Assembly: GCF_002737765.1 (NCBI RefSeq) | Contig: NZ_PEGG01000057.1 | Span: 1 to 12,101 of the forward strand | DNA: 12,101 nucleotides | Reading direction: 5' to 3' | Origin: Caulobacter sp. B11 | Lineage (GTDB): Bacteria; Pseudomonadota; Alphaproteobacteria; Caulobacterales; Caulobacteraceae | Shown here: positions 8,409 through 12,101 of the stretch, piece after piece | Numbering within the stretch: the first letter of the stretch is position 1 | Layout of the letters: every line of letters starts with the position of its first letter | Program-made: the position numbers and the translations under genes | Notes under the pieces: generated by a model | Databases searched by the model: none | What the model was told of the DNA's origin: nothing | What the model saw: only the letters and a program-made list of their open reading frames with translations

Positions 8409-8716
8409 GGCTTCAGCCGAGCCAGATGGGCCTCGAGGGCCGCCACCCGCGCTTCCAGATCCGCGACCTTCTGGTCGAGCCCGACCGGCGACAGGGCATG
8501 GCCGCCGACCCCGGCCCGCAAGGCGGCCTCGGCGACCGACACGCCCAAAAGTTCAGCGAATGCCGCGACTTCCGTCTTTGAGAGCTCGCGCTGGTCCTTG
8601 AAGGCCAGGTCCAGCTCGGCCGGGCTCATGCCGGCCACGGCGGCCAGAACCGCTCGCCCCACGCCGCGCTCTGCCAGGCGGGCGTCATACCAGAGGCGAT
8701 CGAAGAACAGGGCCAT
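8405..8716 (-). CDS. Small HTH-like protein with C-terminal coiled coil
   Basis: This is a 103-residue cytoplasmic protein. Residues 20-68 form a helix-turn-helix-like region (LAAVAGMSPAELDLAFKDQR, then LSKTEVAAFAELLGVSV) reminiscent of Cro/XRE folds, though I cannot assign a named family. Residues 79-101 (LDQKVADLEARVAALEAHLA) show a clear leucine heptad pattern, so dimerisation is likely. No ribosome binding site is obvious; a perfect hairpin begins four bases upstream of the start. The stop shares a CTAG with the stop of the convergent plus-strand gene. It may be a small DNA-binding regulator of itself or of nearby genes, but this is inference. Confidence 0.75.
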   Translation of the reverse strand: MALFFDRLWYDARLAERGVGRAVLAAVAGMSPAELDLAFKDQRELSKTEVAAFAELLGVSVAEAALRAGVGGHALSPVGLDQKVADLEARVAALEAHLARLKP

Positions 8717-8719
8717 AGG

Positions 8720-8741
8720 CGGCGTCTAAAGCGAGACGCCG
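8720..8741. promoter_or_regulatory. Perfect palindrome before the HTH gene start
   Basis: CGGCGTCT (8720-8727) and AGACGCCG (8734-8741) are exact inverse complements around a 6-nt loop. The element starts four bases upstream of the HTH gene's ATG (8714-8716). It fits either an autoregulatory operator or an RNA hairpin in the leader. An 8-bp palindrome TGGCGCCA lies beside it at 8745-8752. Confidence 0.4.
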
Positions 8742-8763
8742 GCTTGGCGCCAGTCTTGCTTAA

Positions 8764-8784
8764 TCGAAGGTGAAGACCCTTCGA
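8764..8784. repeat. Inverted repeat TCGAAGG / CCTTCGA
   Basis: TCGAAGG (8764-8770) and CCTTCGA (8778-8784) form a perfect 7-bp stem with a 7-nt loop. It lies in the gap between the leftward HTH gene and the tiny rightward ORF at 8799, 14 nt before that ORF. It could be an operator or a leader hairpin. No T run follows. Confidence 0.35.
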
Positions 8785-8798
8785 GCGAGCCCCGCGTC

Positions 8799-8867
8799 AT
8801 GTTCACCATCATCATCCGCTTCTTCGACATCGCTCTGGTGACGCTGATCTTCTCGGCGCTGACCTAG
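8799..8867 (+). CDS. Possible 22-residue single-helix membrane peptide
   Basis: ATG at 8799 to TAG at 8865 encodes 22 residues: a hydrophobic start (MFTIIIRFF) and a core IALVTLIFSAL, with only R7 and D10 charged. This could form a single short membrane helix. In favour of a real gene are the hydrophobic pattern, the free intergenic position upstream, and a stop that exactly meets the stop of the convergent gene at CTAG. Against it are the absence of a clear ribosome binding site and the tiny size. It could be a small envelope protein or a chance frame. There is no evidence for toxin activity. Confidence 0.35.
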   Translation: MFTIIIRFFDIALVTLIFSALT

Positions 8868-9331
8868 GGCCTATCGCCTTCTTCGATCAGCCAGCAAACC
8901 TCAAGGTCATCGGCCCAAGGTGAAATCTGGCCTCGAAATTGCGCTCGCGCCACCACGTTAGCGCTTTCACCGACCCTTAGACGATCCCCGATCGACACCC
9001 GCAGCTGATCTCGTCGCTGCTGATCCTCAGCCAATGCGCCGAAGCCATCGCCGGCGTCACTGACGACCTCGCCACTTTGAAACGCCGCCGCCCATCGCAG
9101 CCAAATAGCCCAGGACTCCATCGCAAGATCGAACAGCTCTGGCGACGCTTCGGCGAGACGATATTGACTCGTGAATTCATCGATATCGTCATCAAAGACT
9201 AGCTCGTAGACGTGCGGACAACCTCGAAAATCGGCGATGCCGGCACGGGGGCCGTCGTGAACGTCGTCGACGGTGTAGACCTTTTCCCACGCCAATCGCG
9301 CTGACCTAGTTCGCGTCACCGAAGTCGACAT
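8864..9331 (-). CDS. Hypothetical protein, lower-GC gene
   Basis: This 155-residue soluble protein has no signal peptide or membrane helix. The segment WEKVYTVDDVHDGPRAGIAD followed by FRGCPHVYEL (residues 15-44) is reminiscent of small hypothetical proteins with a YDGPR-G-AD-G-PH pattern, known to me only by resemblance. The rest is acidic and Trp-rich (MESWAIWLRWAAAF), ending VCWLIEEGDRP. Two 60-base lines inside it (9121-9240) are about 52% G+C, well below the flanking genes, and codon use is less biased, which suggests later acquisition. Its ATG lies inside the end of the upstream membrane-protein gene (26-nt overlap), so coupled translation is possible. Its stop meets the tiny ORF's stop at CTAG. 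Function is unknown. Confidence 0.7.
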   Translation of the reverse strand: MSTSVTRTRSARLAWEKVYTVDDVHDGPRAGIADFRGCPHVYELVFDDDIDEFTSQYRLAEASPELFDLAMESWAIWLRWAAAFQSGEVVSDAGDGFGALAEDQQRRDQLRVSIGDRLRVGESANVVARAQFRGQISPWADDLEVCWLIEEGDRP

Positions 9332-9726
9332 CGCGGCGGGCCGCGACGATGGTGACGATGAAGCCGGCCAGCACGTCCAGCAGCACCATCACGGTGAGCA
9401 GGAAGAAGACCGAGGTCGCGAAGGCCGGGGCGAGCAGGAACTCGACCAGGCAGACGATGAACAGCACCATCGACAGCGAGTGGTTGATGATCGCGATCTT
9501 GCGGCTGGTGGTGGATTTCAGCAGCTCGACGAACAGCACCACTAGGGCCCCGGCCAGCAGCAGGTCGCCCAGGCTGACCACCCACTCGGCCCGCGAGGTC
9601 ATGTGGATCGTGAACAGTTGCTCGCTGAGGCGCTGGAGGCGCTCGGAACCGAAGCCGCCGGCGACCGTCAGGACGATGAGATTATAGACCAGCACCGCAG
9701 GGCCAGCAGCGGAACGCGGCGAACAT
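9306..9726 (-). CDS. Four-helix membrane protein, frameshift near the N-terminus
   Basis: The body is an integral membrane protein of about 140 residues with four hydrophobic segments: VLVYNLIVLTVAGG, LGDLLLAGALVVLFVELL, SLSMVLFIVCLVEFLL, and FFLLTVMVLLDVLAGFIVTI. It ends in a charged tail (VAARRDVDFGDAN). It resembles a conserved alphaproteobacterial membrane protein of unknown function. The ATG at 9724-9726 has an excellent ribosome binding site (AGGGGGA, seven bases away) but is out of frame with the body and hits a stop within 15 codons. Restoring two single Cs (giving MFAAFPLLALPVLVYNL) or removing one T would join them. A frame open back to 9881 gives a basic, non-membrane N-terminus that runs into the GT2 gene and is unlikely. 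It is co-directional with GT2, 106 nt downstream of it. Confidence 0.72.
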
Positions 9727-9733
9727 ATGATCT

Positions 9734-9740
9734 TCCCCCT
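9734..9740 (-). promoter_or_regulatory. Strong ribosome binding site AGGGGGA for the ATG at 9726
   Basis: On the minus strand AGGGGGA lies seven bases before the ATG at 9724-9726. It decides the start of the membrane protein gene and shows that the present reading frame is broken shortly after the ATG. Confidence 0.7.
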
Positions 9741-9832
9741 AGAGCCGCTTGAACGGCGCGCTAGGATTAACCGTATTTCGGTCCGAGGTGAAGCTGGCGC
9801 CGCCCCACGCGCGAGCCGGCCCGCGAAAGGCC

Positions 9833-10570
9833 CTAGGCTTCGTCGACGCCCAGCGGATTGCGCAGCCGCGACTGCAGCCACATCACGCCCAGCAGATCCG
9901 AGACCGAGGCCTTGAGCCGGCCGAAATTGGTGTATTTCGACACGCCGCTTTCCCGGTGGCGGTGGTTCACCGGCTGGAAGTCGACCTGATAGCCCTCGCG
10001 GATCATCAGGGCCGGCAGATAGCGGTGGATGTGATCGAAATAGGGCAGCCGGAGAAAGGCCTCGCGGCGAAAGGCCTTGAGCCCGCAGCCGGTGTCGTTG
10101 GCGGTGTCCCTCAGCAGGCGCTTGCGCACGCCGTTGCCCAGCTTGGACGCCCAGCGCTTGGCCGAGCTGTCCTGGCGCTTGACGCGCTCGCCGCCGATCA
10201 GGGCCACCTCGGGGGCCGCGGCCGCCAGGGCCCTGGCCAGGCGCGGAGCGTCGGCGGGATCGTTCTGGCCGTCGCCGTCCAGGGTAATGACGATCGGGGC
10301 CCGCGCCGCCAGCACGCCGCTGCGCACCGCCCGGCTCTGGCCTGAATTCTTGCGATGCGACAGCACGCGCAGCTGCGGAATCTCGGCCTTCAGGGCGACC
10401 AGCAGCGCCTTGGTGTCGTCGCGGCTGGCGTCGTCGATGAAGATGATTTCGTGGTTCTCGCCGGCGAAGGCGGCGGCGATCTCGCGCGCCAGGGCCGGCG
10501 CGGCGCCGCCCTCGTCGAACACGGGAACGACAATCGAGAAATCGGGCGCTGGGGCGGTGCTCGCGGTCAT
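9833..10570 (-). CDS. Glycosyltransferase family 2, polyprenyl-phosphate sugar synthase-like (DPM1-like)
   Basis: This is a 245-residue GT-A fold glycosyltransferase. It begins FSIVVPVFDEGG (11-22) and has IIFIDDASRDDT (42-53), HRKNSGQSRAVRSGV (72-86), the metal-binding DGDGQNDP (98-105), and NDTGCGLKAFRREAFLRLPY with HRYLPALM in the acceptor-side region. This set is typical of dolichyl/undecaprenyl-phosphate mannose or glucose synthases, which load a sugar from a nucleotide donor onto a polyprenyl phosphate at the inner membrane face. No C-terminal membrane helices are present, so it is the soluble or peripheral form. It diverges from an ArnT-like transferase that uses such lipid-linked sugars, so the two probably act in sequence. 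The sugar cannot be read from the sequence. The ATG at 10568-10570 is the family-appropriate start. Confidence 0.88.
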   Translation of the reverse strand: MTASTAPAPDFSIVVPVFDEGGAAPALAREIAAAFAGENHEIIFIDDASRDDTKALLVALKAEIPQLRVLSHRKNSGQSRAVRSGVLAARAPIVITLDGDGQNDPADAPRLARALAAAAPEVALIGGERVKRQDSSAKRWASKLGNGVRKRLLRDTANDTGCGLKAFRREAFLRLPYFDHIHRYLPALMIREGYQVDFQPVNHRHRESGVSKYTNFGRLKASVSDLLGVMWLQSRLRNPLGVDEA

Positions 10571-10596
10571 CTGTTTCTAATACCGGAAAAGTCGCG

Positions 10597-10648
10597 TCGA
10601 GCCCGCCCTTTTCAAACCCCTCGGTTTGAAAAGGATAAACGGGCTCGA
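10597..10648. repeat. Large two-stem palindrome between the divergent glycosyltransferases
   Basis: The inner stem of 12 bp is CCTTTTCAAACC (10607-10618) with GGTTTGAAAAGG (10623-10634) around a CCTC loop. The outer 9-bp stem is TCGAGCCCG (10597-10605) with CGGGCTCGA (10640-10648). Between the stems are one unpaired base on the left and ATAAA on the right. Both stems are perfect. The AT-rich inner stem stands out from the GC-rich surroundings. It could be an operator pair, a bidirectional terminator or a dispersed palindromic repeat. Confidence 0.75.
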
Positions 10649-10660
10649 ATCCAACATCTT

Positions 10661-10710
10661 AGAGCGCGATCACCGCCGAAACCGGTGTCCACTTTCGGCT
10701 ATCGCGCTCT
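10661..10710. repeat. 50-bp nested palindromic element, probable dispersed intergenic repeat
   Basis: The outer arms AGAGCGCGAT (10661-10670) and ATCGCGCTCT (10701-10710) match over 10 bp. The inner arms GCCGAAA (10675-10681) and TTTCGGC (10693-10699) match over 7 bp around a loop containing CCGGTGTCCAC. Very similar elements, with AGAGCG ends and a CCGAAA-CCGG-CCACTTTCGG centre, are scattered between genes in many alphaproteobacterial genomes, as I recall. It lies 12 nt after the preceding palindrome and 29 nt before the next start. Confidence 0.7.
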
Positions 10711-10739
10711 TCCGAAAGGATCGTGCTATTCCAGCAGCC

Positions 10740-12101
10740 ATGACGCTTGAATCTCGCCTCGATGACTGGAGCCGCGGTTGGCGCGGCCCGCTGTTCGCCG
10801 CCCTGGTCGCCCTGGTCGCCGGTCTGCCCGGCCTGTTCACCATGCCGCCGCTCGATCGCGACGAGTCGCGGTTCGCCCAGGCCACCGCCCAGATGCTCGA
10901 GACCGACGATCTGGTGGTGATCAAGTTCCAGGACCAGCCGCGCTTCAAGAAGCCGGTCGGCATCCACTGGCTGCAGGCCTTGAGCGTCACGGCCCTCTCG
11001 GCGCCCGAGGATCGCGGCATCTGGGCCTATCGCATCCCGTCCCTGCTGGGCGCGATGCTGGCGGCGGCGGCCTGCGCCTGGGGCGCGGCGGCGCTGCTGG
11101 GACCCCGCACCGGCCTGCTGGCCGGGGCGATCCTGGGCGCCACCTTCCTGCTGTCGACCGAGGCCTTCATCGCCAAAACCGATGCGGCCCTGTGCGGCTT
11201 CACCACCCTGGCCATGGCCGCCTTCGCGCGGATCTATGTCGCCAGCCTGGCGGGCGAGACGTCCGATCGCTGGACCAAGGTCGCCTTCTGGGTCGGCCTG
11301 GCCATGGCGGCCCTGATCAAGGGGCCCGTCGGGCTGATGGTCGTGCTGCTGACTGGCCTGTCGCTGTGGGCCTGGGACCGCAAGGCCCCGTGGGCCAGGA
11401 ACCTGGGCTGGAGCTGGGGCCTGATCCTGTTCGCCGCCATCGTCGCGCCCTGGGCCACCATGATCACCGTGGCGACCGACGGGACCTTCTGGTCGACCGC
11501 CGTGGCCGGCGACCTGGCCCCCAAGCTGGCCGGCGGCCAGGAAAGCCATGGCGCGCCGTTCGGCAGCTACGCTCTGCTGGCCGCGCTGCTGGTCTTTCCG
11601 GCCACCCTGCTGCTGCCGGCCGGCCTGACCCTGGGCTGGACGGGCCGCCGCGAAGCCGGCGTCCGCTTCGCCCTGTGCTGGCTGATCCCGACCTGGCTGC
11701 TGTTCGAACTGCTGCCGACCAAGCTGGCCCACTACACCCTGCCCGCCCTGCCCGCCCTGGCCATGCTGATGGCCGCCAGCGTCCGGATCCCCCTCGGCGG
11801 CGTTTCGCGGACGATCGGCGCGGTCCTGTCGGCCCTGGCCGGGGTGCTGCTCGCCGGTCTCGTGGCCTATCTCTACACGGCTCATGGCGATCCGGGCGAC
11901 CTGCCCATGACCGTCCTGACCGCCGCGCTGTTCCTGGTCGCCGGCGGTGTCGGCGCGGCGCTGCTGATGCGCGGGACCGCCGCCACCGCCCTGGTCGCGG
12001 CCGGGGTCCTGGGGATCCTGGCCCACGCCGCCCTGGTGGGCCTGTTCGTCCCGCGTCTGGAGCCGCTGCTGCTGTCGCCGCGCCTGGAGACGGCCCTGGA
12101 G
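10740..12101 (+). CDS. ArnT-like integral membrane glycosyltransferase (PMT/GT39-GT83 superfamily), 3' partial
   Basis: The frame is open from the ATG at 10740 to the window edge, 454 codons without a stop. After a short cytoplasmic start and the first helix (residues 18-35) comes the family signature in the first periplasmic loop: RDESRFAQ (40-47), then KKPVGIHW (70-77). Many hydrophobic helices follow, with KTDAALCGF, LIKGPVGLMV and KLAHYTLPALPALAML. Relatives move a sugar from a polyprenyl phosphate donor to lipid A or proteins on the periplasmic side; ArnT itself transfers aminoarabinose and RgtA-D transfer galacturonic acid. The divergent GT2 gene is a plausible donor-lipid synthase. No ribosome binding site precedes the ATG, while a -10-like GCTATTCC lies at 10725-10732, so the mRNA may be leaderless. 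Confidence 0.88.
   Translation, partial: MTLESRLDDWSRGWRGPLFAALVALVAGLPGLFTMPPLDRDESRFAQATAQMLETDDLVVIKFQDQPRFKKPVGIHWLQALSVTALSAPEDRGIWAYRIPSLLGAMLAAAACAWGAAALLGPRTGLLAGAILGATFLLSTEAFIAKTDAALCGFTTLAMAAFARIYVASLAGETSDRWTKVAFWVGLAMAALIKGPVGLMVVLLTGLSLWAWDRKAPWARNLGWSWGLILFAAIVAPWATMITVATDGTFWSTAVAGDLAPKLAGGQESHGAPFGSYALLAALLVFPATLLLPAGLTLGWTGRREAGVRFALCWLIPTWLLFELLPTKLAHYTLPALPALAMLMAASVRIPLGGVSRTIGAVLSALAGVLLAGLVAYLYTAHGDPGDLPMTVLTAALFLVAGGVGAALLMRGTAATALVAAGVLGILAHAALVGLFVPRLEPLLLSPRLETALE

Noticed and set aside
8799..8867. Type I toxin interpretation of the 22-residue hydrophobic peptide
   Set aside because: No antisense RNA promoter or ribosome-binding site pairing could be identified. 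Hydrophobicity alone is not enough.
9727..9881. N-terminal extension of the four-helix membrane protein back to 9881
   Set aside because: The extension is Arg/Ala/Pro-rich, overlaps the end of the GT2 gene, and ignores the strong ribosome binding site and ATG at 9726.
10659..12026. 455-codon open frame on the minus strand opposite the ArnT-like gene
   Set aside because: Its product is Gln/Gly/Arg-rich low-complexity sequence typical of the antisense of high-GC coding DNA. The plus-strand frame has clear family motifs.

Overview
The window looks like chromosomal DNA of a Caulobacter-like alphaproteobacterium. The evidence is very high GC with strong GC bias at third codon positions, a divergent phaBA/phaR polyhydroxyalkanoate locus, a HisKA_2-type histidine kinase, a secreted protein resembling a Caulobacter-type family (recalled as DUF4908), and a nested palindromic repeat of a kind scattered in alphaproteobacterial genomes. 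The genus is inferred from protein resemblance, without any search. No mobile element, CRISPR array, rRNA or tRNA was seen. No stretch over 300 bases lacks a gene; the longest gaps are 7125-7340 (216 nt) and 10571-10739 (169 nt).

Layout. Positions 1-1650 (+) hold a tight three-gene set: a PadR-type repressor (5' end outside the window), a HAAS/DUF1700 membrane protein, and a membrane-anchored DUF2807 protein with six GSG[D/E] repeats. Then comes tldD (1708-3138, +), convergent with an orphan histidine kinase (3162-4142, -) and a secreted protein (4227-5009, -). The central block is phaB and phaA on the minus strand, with phaR diverging on the plus strand. The first two make the (R)-3-hydroxybutyryl-CoA monomer of polyhydroxybutyrate, and PhaR is the granule-responsive repressor. 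From 8050 to 9726 lie small genes: a hypothetical protein read through a frameshift, a small HTH/coiled-coil protein, a possible 22-residue membrane peptide, a lower-GC hypothetical gene, and a four-helix membrane protein. The right end carries a polyprenyl-phosphate glycosyltransferase (GT2, -) diverging from an ArnT-like membrane glycosyltransferase (+, running off the window). These two probably supply and use a lipid-linked sugar for the cell envelope. Two large nested palindromes fill the gap between them.

The most consequential observation is about sequence integrity. phaA needs one missing and one extra base repaired and also seems to lack 12 nt. The gene at 8074 needs one C restored in a C run. 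The membrane protein at 9726 has a strong ribosome binding site and ATG in a frame that does not join its body. Together these point either to homopolymer sequencing errors or to several local mutations. I found no convincing new multi-gene system. The less explained items are the palindrome-rich gaps (8720-8784 and 10597-10710), the tiny membrane ORF and the low-GC orphan gene.
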